Shown in pieces: positions 1 to 6,595 of a stretch of DNA of 7,182 bases. The first letter of the stretch is position 1, and each line of letters starts with the position of its first letter. The position numbers were made by a program, and so were the translations under genes. This stretch comes from an uncultured Caulobacteraceae bacterium (GTDB lineage: Bacteria > Pseudomonadota > Alphaproteobacteria > Caulobacterales > Caulobacteraceae). The stretch covers positions 1-7,182 of the forward strand of contig CALFYB010000120.1 of the NCBI GenBank assembly GCA_937952995.1, read 5' to 3'. Under the pieces are notes generated by a model. That model saw only the letters and a list, made by a program, of their open reading frames with translations, ran no database searches and was not told where the DNA came from.

Positions 1-43
1 CGATGATCAGCCCCTGCCTTAAGCCGCCCTTACCCTGTGCCAT
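1..43 (-). CDS. Possible start of a further operon gene, cut by the window edge
   Basis: On the minus strand an ATG at 43-41 opens a frame with no stop to the window edge. It gives only 14 residues (MAQGKGGLRQGLII). A purine-rich GTAGG lies about 8 bases upstream of the ATG, and the gap to the end of the preceding small gene (stop at 81-83) is 37 bases, so this could be the next gene of the LPS operon. Fourteen codons are too few to identify a family, and an open frame of this length is expected by chance. It is listed because no terminator is apparent between 44 and 80. Confidence 0.22.
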   Translation of the reverse strand, partial: MAQGKGGLRQGLII

Positions 44-80
44 GACCAAGACCTACACCAACCCTTGCTGCCTCGCGAGC

Positions 81-284
81 CTATTGGCGCGTGCCCTCGC
101 CCGCATCAAAGGCGACGATAAGATCGCGCACCGCGTCCCAATGTTCTAGCCCCTTCACATCCCCGGCAGCGGCCAACTCAGCAGCGCGCATCACGGCGAT
201 CACCTCCGCATCATCGCCATATTGCGCGATCAGGGTCATAGCCGCGCTCTGAACAGCCGGTGACGGGGTGGGAACGTCAGACAT
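81..284 (-). CDS. Small uncharacterised 67-residue protein at the end of the LPS sugar operon
   Basis: I do not recognise the family. The product (MSDVPTPSPAVQ...) is small, soluble-looking and acidic. It has a Pro/Ser-rich N-terminus followed by two likely amphipathic helices (about residues 8-35 and 38-60), with Ala-rich stretches, a central YGDDAEV and a WDAVRDLI stretch. There is no signal peptide or membrane segment. An upstream in-frame ATG at 317 would add 11 residues, but the start at 284 is preferred. It has an AGGA ribosome binding site (296-293) at 8 bases, and it overlaps the hldD stop by 8 bases (ATGTCTGA), the pattern of translational coupling. Position and orientation place it in the kdsA-hldE-hldD operon. 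A role in LPS synthesis is only inference from location. Confidence 0.75.
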   Translation of the reverse strand: MSDVPTPSPAVQSAAMTLIAQYGDDAEVIAVMRAAELAAAGDVKGLEHWDAVRDLIVAFDAGEGTRQ

Positions 285-1278
285 AGGGGTCTTCCTGCGA
301 AAGATAGGACTGCACATAGTCTGCGACAGCCGCTTCCATAGACCAGAAGGGCTGGCTGTAGCCCGCAGCCCGCAACCGATCCATCTTGGCTTCGGTAAAG
401 TACTGGTACTTGTCGCGGATCACTTCGGGCGTGTCGATATAGCTGACGACCGCAGGCTTCCCTGCCGCCGCGAAGGTGGCCTTGGCCAGATCCAAGAAGG
501 TTCGAGCCTTGCCGGTCCCCAGATTGAACACGCCGTTGACGGTCTCAGTCTCAACTAGCCAATCGACCACGTTCACCACATCGGCGACATAGACGAAATC
601 TCGAAGCTGCCCGCCGTCTTCATATCCGGCCTTGTGCGAGCGAAAGAGCTGCACCCCCTCGCCTGCCGCAATGCGCGGATAGATCTGGGAGACCACCGAC
701 TTCATTGAGCCCTTATGATATTCATTGGGGCCAAAGACATTGAAGAACTTCAACCCGGCCCACTGCTTAGGAGCGTCGCCCTGATGGGAGGCGCGAACAG
801 CGAAGATGTCGAACAGGGCTTTGGACCAACCATAGGCGTTCAGGGGCCGCAGCGCCTTGAGGGCCTCAATGTCATTATCGTCATCAAAGCCGAGGCTTCC
901 ATCGCCATAGGTCGCCGCCGACGAGGCATAGATAAAGCGACAATCATTGGCCGCGCACCAGCGGAACAGATCGCGCGACAGGCAAAAATTGTTCTGCACG
1001 ATCTTGTCCGCATCCGGTTCGGTCGTGGCCGAGATCGCGCCCATATGGATGATGGCTTCGAGATCTGAGCCATATTTGGCCAGCCAATCCCACATCTGGT
1101 CCGGATCGATAAAGTCGCTGATCGCGCCCTTAGCAATATTGCGCCACTTGCCGCTCTCTGCCGCGCGCAGTCGGTCGCAGACCACCACATCATACTGTTC
1201 ATCTTGGCACAGGCGACTGACGATGTTCGAGCCGATAAAGCCCGCGCCGCCGGTGACGAGGATCAGATGTCCGCTCAT
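277..1278 (-). CDS. hldD: ADP-L-glycero-D-manno-heptose 6-epimerase HldD (RfaD)
   Basis: This cytosolic enzyme converts ADP-D-glycero-beta-D-manno-heptose to the L-glycero form, the last step in making the heptose donor for the LPS inner core. It is a 333-residue extended short-chain dehydrogenase with an N-terminal Rossmann fold. Visible landmarks are the NAD(P)-binding GGAGFIG (Gly10, Gly13, Gly16), the ASSAATYG segment with the catalytic-type Ser (119/120), and the YGWSK motif (Tyr149, Lys153). The HldD-specific FNVFGPNEYHKGSMKSV block contains Lys189, matching the second catalytic Lys (178) of the E. coli enzyme. The C-terminal FNLGTG and LRAAGY blocks also match the family, and length is close to the usual 310-330. 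The ATG overlaps the hldE stop by 4 bases (ATGA) and has a strong AAGGA six bases upstream. It looks intact. Confidence 0.96.
   Translation of the reverse strand: MSGHLILVTGGAGFIGSNIVSRLCQDEQYDVVVCDRLRAAESGKWRNIAKGAISDFIDPDQMWDWLAKYGSDLEAIIHMGAISATTEPDADKIVQNNFCLSRDLFRWCAANDCRFIYASSAATYGDGSLGFDDDNDIEALKALRPLNAYGWSKALFDIFAVRASHQGDAPKQWAGLKFFNVFGPNEYHKGSMKSVVSQIYPRIAAGEGVQLFRSHKAGYEDGGQLRDFVYVADVVNVVDWLVETETVNGVFNLGTGKARTFLDLAKATFAAAGKPAVVSYIDTPEVIRDKYQYFTEAKMDRLRAAGYSQPFWSMEAAVADYVQSYLSQEDPYV
293..296 (-). promoter_or_regulatory. Ribosome binding site deciding the start of the 67-residue protein
   Basis: AGGA on the minus strand lies 8 bases before the ATG at 284-282, inside the 3' end of hldD. 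It supports the internal start over the in-frame ATG at 317. Confidence 0.55.
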
Positions 1279-2744
1279 GGCGCGTCCTTCTTAAAGCGGG
1301 CAATGGCAGCGGTGGTTGAATAGCCGTCCACCAGATTGGCCAGCCGCACCCGACCGCCATAGGACTTGACGAAGTCGCCGCCGACCACGCCGTCCTCGCT
1401 ATAGTCTGCGCCCTTGATCAGAACATCCGGCCGCGCCGCCTCGATCAAGGCGATAGGCGTATCCTCATCAAACGGCACGACCATATCGACATGGGACAGC
1501 CCGGCCAAAACCAGAGCCCGGGACTCTAGGTCATTGACGGGGCGAGAGGGTCCCTTCAGCGCGCTCACGGAGCGATCCGTATTCAGCCCAACGATCAAGC
1601 GATCACACCAGGACCGCGCCTGCGCCAGATAGGCGACATGACCCCGGTGCAGAATATCAAAACAGCCATTGGTGAAACCGACCCTTAGGCCCTCTGCGCG
1701 CCAGGCCGCGACGATGCGGGCCAAATCCTCTGGGGTCGCGATCTTGTCTTCGGCCGGGGCCATGTGAGAGGTCAGTTCCGCCTCGATCAGGTCCGCAGGC
1801 GTCACCGTCGCGGTTCCGGCCTTACCGACCACGACGCCTGAAGCGAGGATTGCGAACTCAACCGCTGCGCCGATCTCGATCCCAGCCGCCATGGCGAGGC
1901 CCAGAGCCGCGAGGCCGGTATCGCCTGCCCCCGACACGTCGAAGACTTCGCGTTTCTTGCCCCTAAAATGGCGCACGGGCTGGCCTCGGACGGCAAGGCT
2001 CATGCCCTGGGCGGCGCGGGTTACCAGCAAGGCCTTGGCGTGACAGACCTCTAGCGCTGCCGTCAGGGCCGCCTCGACCTCCGCGTCGGTGCCAACCGGC
2101 ATATCGACGGCGAGGGATAGCTCGCCCGCATTGGGCTTAATCAGGTCAACAGGACCATATTTGGCGAGGCTGCGGCCCTTGGGATCGACGACCAGCGCGA
2201 CACCAGCCTTCGCCGCCGCCTCACGGGTCGCGTCAATCACGGCCGGGCTGAGCGCGCCCTTGGCATAGTCGGACAGGACGACAAGCTTTGCGTCCGCCAC
2301 AGCGGCTTTGATGGTCTCAATCAGAGCGGTTTCCGCAGCGCTGTCGATGGCGGATGATGTCTCGGTATCGACACGCAAGAGCTGCTGCCCGCCTGCCACA
2401 AACCGCACCTTGACCGTGGTTGGACGACCGGGCTGGGTAACGAGATTACCCGTCACCCCGGCAGCATGACCGACCAGTGCGGCCAGTTCCTGACCGCTCG
2501 CATCATCGCCAACAGGCGCGCAGAGCACCGCCTGCCCGCTCAGGGCCGCAACATTGCGGGCCACATTGCCGACCGCGCCGAGCATCACCGTCTCCGATGA
2601 TTTGGCCAGTACCGGTATCGGAGCCTCTGGGGAAATGCGTGCGACCTCGCCATAGACATAGCGGTCAATCATCAGATCGCCGACGCAAGCGATCTTGAGA
2701 CCGGAAATCGCGGCAAGCACGTGCTGAAGCGAAGAAACGTCCAT
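1275..2744 (-). CDS. hldE: Bifunctional heptose-7-phosphate kinase / heptose-1-phosphate adenylyltransferase HldE (RfaE)
   Basis: This enzyme catalyses two separated steps of ADP-heptose synthesis. It phosphorylates D-glycero-beta-D-manno-heptose 7-phosphate at C1. After GmhB removes the 7-phosphate, it transfers AMP from ATP to heptose 1-phosphate. The 489 residues are the usual length for the fused form. Residues about 12-325 are a PfkB/ribokinase-fold kinase, with a GDLMIDRYVYG start, a GNVARN block (59-64), and the C-terminal DVSGAGDT motif with Asp275 as the expected catalytic base. Residues about 335-489 are a nucleotidyltransferase, with TNGCFDILHRGH (HxGH: His366 and His369), GLNTDRSV and a closing GYSTT. 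The ATG at 2744 has AGG seven bases upstream. The gene lies 63 bases after kdsA and overlaps hldD by 4 bases. Both domains look intact; GmhA and GmhB are not in the window. Confidence 0.97.
   Translation of the reverse strand: MDVSSLQHVLAAISGLKIACVGDLMIDRYVYGEVARISPEAPIPVLAKSSETVMLGAVGNVARNVAALSGQAVLCAPVGDDASGQELAALVGHAAGVTGNLVTQPGRPTTVKVRFVAGGQQLLRVDTETSSAIDSAAETALIETIKAAVADAKLVVLSDYAKGALSPAVIDATREAAAKAGVALVVDPKGRSLAKYGPVDLIKPNAGELSLAVDMPVGTDAEVEAALTAALEVCHAKALLVTRAAQGMSLAVRGQPVRHFRGKKREVFDVSGAGDTGLAALGLAMAAGIEIGAAVEFAILASGVVVGKAGTATVTPADLIEAELTSHMAPAEDKIATPEDLARIVAAWRAEGLRVGFTNGCFDILHRGHVAYLAQARSWCDRLIVGLNTDRSVSALKGPSRPVNDLESRALVLAGLSHVDMVVPFDEDTPIALIEAARPDVLIKGADYSEDGVVGGDFVKSYGGRVRLANLVDGYSTTAAIARFKKDAP
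1285..1289 (-). promoter_or_regulatory. Strong ribosome binding site of hldD inside the end of hldE
   Basis: AAGGA lies on the minus strand six bases before the hldD ATG (1278-1276). Being inside hldE and next to the ATGA stop/start overlap, it fixes the hldD start and suggests coupled translation of the two heptose genes. Confidence 0.7.
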
Positions 2745-2785
2745 GGATCAGCCTGTGCTGCGTTCAGCCCCGATGGTCAAGAGAT

Positions 2786-2799
2786 TTGGCATGGGCCAA
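2786..2799 (-). other. Short dyad in the kdsA-hldE gap
   Basis: The 63-base gap between kdsA and hldE holds a perfect 5-base inverted repeat, TTGGC / GCCAA, with a 4-base loop. In the minus-strand transcript it is followed by ATCTCTTG, not a U-run, so it does not look like an intrinsic terminator. It could be a small processing or attenuation hairpin, or chance. The rest of the gap holds only the hldE ribosome binding site. Confidence 0.2.
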
Positions 2800-2807
2800 G
2801 CGGCACC

Positions 2808-3671
2808 CTACCAGCCCTTGGTCAGTTGGTCATAGCCTAGCAGGTTCGCGACCAGAGCCTCAAACTCGTGCATCGGCACCATATTGGGGCCATCCGACGG
2901 GGCATTGTCGGGGTCTGGATGGGTCTCTAGGAACACGCAAGCGACGCCGACCGCGACCGCTGCCCGCGCCAAGACCGGCACATATTGGCGCTGACCGCCC
3001 GAGGTTGTCCCCTGCCCGCCCGGCTGCTGCACCGAATGGGTCGCGTCAAACACCACCGGGCAGCCGATCTCGGCCAGCACCGGGAGGGCGCGCATATCTG
3101 AGACGAGCGTGTTGTAGCCAAACGACACGCCGCGCTCGCAGGCCATGGCATTGGGATTACCCGCCGCGAGCAGCTTGCCGATCACGTTCTTCATGTCCCA
3201 AGGGGCGAGGAACTGCCCCTTCTTGACGTTGACGACCTTGCCGGTCTCGGCAGCCGCGACCAACAGATCGGTCTGGCGGCAGAGGAAAGCCGGAATTTGC
3301 AGAACGTCAACCGCTTGAGCAGCGATGGCGCATTGGCTAGCCTCGTGAACGTCAGTCAAGACTGGCAGGCCGGTGACGTCGCGGATCTCAGCGAACACGT
3401 CCAAGGCCTGATCAATCCCAAGGCCGCGGGCGGTTGTGATCGAGGTACGGTTGGCCTTGTCGAAGGAGGTCTTGTAGATCAGGCCAATCCCCAGACGTGC
3501 GGCCATTTCCTTCAGCGCATGGGCGGTCTCCAACGCGTGCTGGCGGCTCTCCATCTGGCAGGGACCCGCGATAATCGACAGCTTCTCGGCATTGCCGATG
3601 CGGACCTCGGCACCGTTCGGGGTCTTGATCCGGATCACAGCATTGGGGGCGACAGCCTGAGTTTGGGTCAA
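2808..3671 (-). CDS. kdsA: 3-deoxy-8-phosphooctulonate (KDO-8-P) synthase KdsA, metal-dependent type
   Basis: This cytosolic enzyme condenses phosphoenolpyruvate with D-arabinose 5-phosphate to KDO 8-phosphate, the first committed step toward the KDO of the LPS inner core. It is 287 residues, the normal length, forming a DAHP-synthase-like TIM barrel. Landmarks are IIAGPCQMES (36-42 region), YKTSFDKANR (66-75), TDVHE (106-110), DVLQIPAFLCRQTDLL (122-137), VNVKKGQFL, FDATHSVQQPG (208-218), and FLETHPDPDNAPSDGPN (247-263). The first block carries Cys38 where the metal-free E. coli enzyme has Asn. Cys38, His212, Glu249 and Asp260 have the spacing of the Aquifex metal ligands, so this is the metal-dependent class. 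The start codon is TTG (3671-3669), with a GGA about 8 bases upstream. An in-frame TAG at 3686-3684 rules out a longer start. It is the first gene of the LPS operon and diverges from phr. Confidence 0.96.
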   Translation of the reverse strand: MTQTQAVAPNAVIRIKTPNGAEVRIGNAEKLSIIAGPCQMESRQHALETAHALKEMAARLGIGLIYKTSFDKANRTSITTARGLGIDQALDVFAEIRDVTGLPVLTDVHEASQCAIAAQAVDVLQIPAFLCRQTDLLVAAAETGKVVNVKKGQFLAPWDMKNVIGKLLAAGNPNAMACERGVSFGYNTLVSDMRALPVLAEIGCPVVFDATHSVQQPGGQGTTSGGQRQYVPVLARAAVAVGVACVFLETHPDPDNAPSDGPNMVPMHEFEALVANLLGYDQLTKGW

Positions 3672-3690
3672 TTCGAGTTTCCGCTAATCC
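3663..3690 (+). promoter_or_regulatory. Weak candidate housekeeping promoter for the phr operon
   Basis: TTGGGTC (3663-3669), a 13-base spacer and GCTAATCC (3683-3690) partly resemble the Caulobacter-type housekeeping promoter (TTGACGS, 10-14 bases, GCTANAWC). A start near 3697 would leave a leader of about 60 bases before the chosen phr ATG. Both elements have several mismatches. I did not find a clear ECF-type (GGAAC/CGTT or TGATC/TAA) promoter. Confidence 0.18.
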
Positions 3691-3697
3691 AAAAGCC

Positions 3698-3703
3698 ATT
3701 CTA
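3698..3703 (-). promoter_or_regulatory. Candidate -10 element for the kdsA operon
   Basis: TAGAAT on the minus strand matches the TATAAT-like -10 at five of six bases. It would give a transcript start near 3691, about 20 bases before the TTG start of kdsA. No convincing -35 is seen at the expected 17-base spacing (about 3721-3726), where instead the palindrome at 3719-3729 lies. The call is weak. Confidence 0.25.
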
Positions 3704-3718
3704 AACCGTACATCTGAA

Positions 3719-3729
3719 GTGAGACTCAC
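3719..3729. promoter_or_regulatory. Perfect 11-base palindrome in the divergent control region, possible operator
   Basis: GTGAG-A-CTCAC is a perfect 5+1+5 inverted repeat between the divergent kdsA and phr genes. It lies over the expected -35 position of the candidate kdsA promoter and about 30 bases before the preferred phr ATG. It could be a binding site for a dimeric regulator. If the far-upstream GTG at 3719 were the true phr start, the palindrome would instead be its first codons. Chance is possible for a single 11-mer. Confidence 0.3.
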
Positions 3730-3757
3730 AAAGACACAAGGGCGAAGCGACCGGCCA

Positions 3758-5212
3758 ATGACCAGCGACCACACTGAAATGCCAATCGTGGTCTGGCTGC
3801 GACAGGACCTTCGCCTATCGGACAATCCCGCCCTCGCTTACGCAGCCGCGACCGGGCGTGCCATTATCGTGCTTTATCTGTTGGATACGGACCCAGCGCA
3901 GCGTCCGATGGGCGGGGCGAGCCTCTGGTGGCTCAACCGGTCGCTCGCGGCCCTCGCAGCGTCGCTCGGTGCCATCGGATCGCGCCTGATCTTGCGCCGG
4001 GGCGAGGCAGAACAGGTCCTGAGGGATGTTGTCGCTGAAACAGGCGCGCGCGAGGTGGTCTGGAACCGGCTGTATGAGCCTGCCGCCATCGCGCGCGATA
4101 CCGCCCTCAAGGCCACGCTGAAGGCGGCGGGCACTGAGGTGAAGTCCTTCAACGCCGCCCTCCTGAACGAGCCCTGGACCGTCGCGACGGGGTCTGGAGG
4201 GCCCTATAAGGTCTTTACCCCCTATTGGCGCGCGGCGCGGGCCAAGGTGGGGCACCAACCGGCCCTTCCTGCCCCAAAGGCCCTGCGAGCACCCGACCGC
4301 TGGCCTGCCTGCGATGACCTTGCCGATTGGCAGCTTCACCCGACCCAACCCGACTGGTCTCAAGGTTTTGGCGGCTGGACGCCGGGCGAGGCGGGAGCGC
4401 TTGAAAATCTCAATCGGTTTTTGGACGGACCGGCTGACGACTATGCAGAGGGCCGGGATCAACCCGGCAAGGCAGGGACGTCTCGTCTGTCGCCGCATCT
4501 GCATTTTGGCGAGATCAGCCCGCGTCAAGTCTGGATCGCTGCCCACGGGGCCTCGGCGACCGGTGACCTGTCCGATGGTGCCAGAGACAAGTTCTTGGCC
4601 GAGATTGGCTGGCGGGAATTCAATCATCACCTGCTGTTCCACTTCCCCACCCTGCCCACCGCCAACTTCAAGCCGGGCTTTGATAGCTTCGCATGGCGCG
4701 ACGACGGTGAGGGCCTAAGGGCGTGGCAGCGCGGCCTGACCGGCTATCCAATGGTCGACGCCGGGATGAGGGAGCTTTGGGCCACGGGCTGGATGCACAA
4801 TCGGGTGCGGATGATCGCCGCCTCGTTCCTGATCAAGCACCTCCTGATCCACTGGCGCGAGGGCGAGGCCTGGTTCTGGGACACGCTGCTGGATGCCGAT
4901 CTGGCCAACAATGCCGCAGGTTGGCAGTGGACAGCGGGGACAGGGGCCGATGCCTCACCCTATTTCCGGATCTTCAACCCGTTCAGTCAGGGCGAAAAGT
5001 TCGATCCCAAGGGCGACTATATCCGTCGCTGGGTGCCCGAGCTGGCCCGCCTGCCCGACAAGGTCATTCATCGGCCGTGGGAAGCCACCGCCTTTGAGCT
5101 TTCCACAGCCGGTGTTGCTCTGGGCAGGACCTACCCCCATCCCATCGTTGATCATGCCAGCGCACGGGCACGCGCCCTTTCGACCTATGCGCGCCTTAAA
5201 GATGATGCATAA
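3758..5212 (+). CDS. phr: Deoxyribodipyrimidine photolyase (class I CPD photolyase family)
   Basis: This FAD enzyme uses blue/near-UV light to split UV-induced cyclobutane pyrimidine dimers in DNA. From the chosen ATG it has 484 residues (E. coli PhrB has 472). Residues 8-170 form the N-terminal alpha/beta antenna-cofactor domain (IVVWLRQDLRLSDNPAL, VVWNRLYEP). The C-terminal helical FAD domain shows TSRLSPHLHFGEISPRQ (241-257), IGWREF (283-288), TGYPMVDAGMREL, TGWMHNRVRM (343-352) and NNAAGWQW...PYFRIFNP. The electron-transfer Trp triad is present (Trp313, Trp366 and Trp389, equivalent to E. coli 306/359/382). Asn385 sits where photolyases have Asn next to flavin N5. The start is uncertain: GTG 3719 (497 residues), ATG 3758 or ATG 3779 (477 residues), none with a strong ribosome binding site. 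It heads a divergent operon with two genes downstream. A cryptochrome role is less likely but not excluded. Confidence 0.95.
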   Translation: MTSDHTEMPIVVWLRQDLRLSDNPALAYAAATGRAIIVLYLLDTDPAQRPMGGASLWWLNRSLAALAASLGAIGSRLILRRGEAEQVLRDVVAETGAREVVWNRLYEPAAIARDTALKATLKAAGTEVKSFNAALLNEPWTVATGSGGPYKVFTPYWRAARAKVGHQPALPAPKALRAPDRWPACDDLADWQLHPTQPDWSQGFGGWTPGEAGALENLNRFLDGPADDYAEGRDQPGKAGTSRLSPHLHFGEISPRQVWIAAHGASATGDLSDGARDKFLAEIGWREFNHHLLFHFPTLPTANFKPGFDSFAWRDDGEGLRAWQRGLTGYPMVDAGMRELWATGWMHNRVRMIAASFLIKHLLIHWREGEAWFWDTLLDADLANNAAGWQWTAGTGADASPYFRIFNPFSQGEKFDPKGDYIRRWVPELARLPDKVIHRPWEATAFELSTAGVALGRTYPHPIVDHASARARALSTYARLKDDA

Positions 5213-5221
5213 AGCTATTCT

Positions 5222-6595
5222 ATGACCGTGAATCAGACCTCCACAGCCCCCCGCAAGTCGATTGCCATCCTAGGTTCCGGTGTGACCGGTCTTGCAGCGG
5301 CCTATGCCCTGCACGAGGTCCATGATGTGGTGCTCTATGAAAAGGCCGAGCGGATCGGCGGCCACTCCAACACCGTTACCATCGACTATGACGGCAAGGT
5401 GATGGACGTCGACACCGGCTTCATCGTCTACAATCTGCGCAACTATCCCAACCTGATCGGGCTATTGGACGCGCTTGGGGTCGAAAGCCTGCAGACCGAT
5501 ATGAGCTTTGCCTTCTCGGGCAGCGGCATGGAATGGTCGTCCAACTTCCCTCACGGCGTCTTCGCGCAAAAGCGCAATATCGCCAATCCGGCCTTCTTGA
5601 TGATGCTGCTCGATATGCAGCGGTTCAATCGTCAAGGGCTCGACGACCTAGAATCCGGTCGCCTCGCGGGCCTGACCCTTGGCGACTATCTGCGCCAGCG
5701 CAAGTTCAGCAAATCCTTCGAGCAGCGCTACCTCTTGCCGATGGGAGCCGCCATCTGGTCGAGCACCGAGGGCAAGGTCGCAGACTTTCCAGCCGAAAGT
5801 TTCCTGCGCTTCTTTGCCAACCACAATCTTTTACAGGTCGTCCAACCCAGTTGGCGGACCATCAAGGGCGGTAGCCGCGCCTATGTCGAACGGCTTCGTG
5901 CTCTGCTGGGTCCGCGTATTCGTGCAGGCTCCGGAGAGGTCGTCGTCAAGCGCCAAGCTGACGGCGTCGTCGTAACAGACGGGTCGGGCCACGCTGCCCA
6001 CTATGATCAGGTCATTATGGCCTGCCATTCAGATGAGAGCCTGCGCGCCCTGACCGATGCGGACCCGCAAGAGCGCGCCCTGCTCGGCGCTGTCAGCTAC
6101 GCGCCAAACAAGGCCTATCTGCACCGCGACCCGGGCCTGATGCCAAGGCGTAAGGCGGCTTGGGGCGCTTGGAATGTGCTCAATGACCTGAAAACCAAAG
6201 AGGGTGCACCCGCCGAAGGGGTGGTCAGCTATTGGATGAACCGCTTGCAGCATCTGGACTCCAAGCGGCCCCTGTTCGTCACCCTCAACCCGCCCATCGC
6301 GCCGGACCCCAGCCTGACCTTCGGCGTCTATGACTACGCCCACCCTCAGTTTGATCAAGATGCACTCAGCGCTCAGCGCCAGTTCAACACCATCCAAGGG
6401 CGCGGCGGCGTCTGGTATGCCGGCGCATGGCTTGGTTATGGCTTCCACGAGGATGGCTTGACCTCTGGCCTACGCGCCGCCCTCGCCTTGGGCGGCACGG
6501 TACCTTGGGACTTTGTCGACCATCGCATCGCGGGCGGCCCCCTCCCTGCTCCTCAATGGACAGCATTCGATAGGGTGGCTAACCTTAGCGCATGA
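5222..6595 (+). CDS. FAD-dependent oxidoreductase, flavin amine-oxidase fold (COG2907 type)
   Basis: The protein has 457 residues and no signal peptide. The N-terminal Rossmann motif ILGSGVTGLAAAY (GxGxxG: Gly18, Gly20, Gly23) is followed by Glu40 for the FAD ribose, then GGHSNT (46-51) and DTGFIVYN (64-71). The C-terminal YAGAWLGYGFHEDGL block (399-413) closes the FAD site. This is the architecture of the NAD/FAD-binding COG2907 family, related to flavin amine oxidases and phytoene-desaturase-like enzymes. The substrate is not established. The usual genomic partners (DUF1365 and a cyclopropane-fatty-acid-synthase-like methyltransferase) point to modification of membrane fatty acids, and I recall a Rhodobacter relative tied to furan fatty acid formation, which I cannot verify here. 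It starts 9 bases after phr, with only a weak ribosome binding site, and ends in an ATGA overlap with the next gene, so all three are probably co-transcribed. Confidence 0.9.
   Translation: MTVNQTSTAPRKSIAILGSGVTGLAAAYALHEVHDVVLYEKAERIGGHSNTVTIDYDGKVMDVDTGFIVYNLRNYPNLIGLLDALGVESLQTDMSFAFSGSGMEWSSNFPHGVFAQKRNIANPAFLMMLLDMQRFNRQGLDDLESGRLAGLTLGDYLRQRKFSKSFEQRYLLPMGAAIWSSTEGKVADFPAESFLRFFANHNLLQVVQPSWRTIKGGSRAYVERLRALLGPRIRAGSGEVVVKRQADGVVVTDGSGHAAHYDQVIMACHSDESLRALTDADPQERALLGAVSYAPNKAYLHRDPGLMPRRKAAWGAWNVLNDLKTKEGAPAEGVVSYWMNRLQHLDSKRPLFVTLNPPIAPDPSLTFGVYDYAHPQFDQDALSAQRQFNTIQGRGGVWYAGAWLGYGFHEDGLTSGLRAALALGGTVPWDFVDHRIAGGPLPAPQWTAFDRVANLSA

Noticed and set aside
72..79. CTCGCGAG palindrome just after the small gene
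   Set aside because: Zero-loop 8-base palindrome with no U-run following on the minus strand; not a terminator, and common by chance at this base composition.
42..149. Plus-strand ATG frame of 35 codons (MTKTYTNPCC...)
   Set aside because: It overlaps the small operon gene antisense, has no ribosome binding site of note and no recognisable product.
2786..3226. Plus-strand 146-codon open frame antisense to kdsA
   Set aside because: Pro/Arg-rich low-complexity translation typical of an antisense shadow frame in GC-rich DNA.
3412..3825. Minus-strand open frame spanning the kdsA-phr divergent region
   Set aside because: It is out of frame with kdsA, Arg-rich with no recognisable domain, and crosses the control region; a shadow of kdsA and phr.
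3815..4642. Long antisense open frame (275 codons) inside phr
   Set aside because: It lies wholly within the strongly conserved photolyase gene, its Arg/Gly-rich product matches no family I know, and long antisense frames are expected in GC-rich coding DNA.
6029..6448. Minus-strand 139-codon open frame inside the flavoprotein gene
   Set aside because: It lies entirely inside the conserved flavoprotein coding region and has no recognisable motif.
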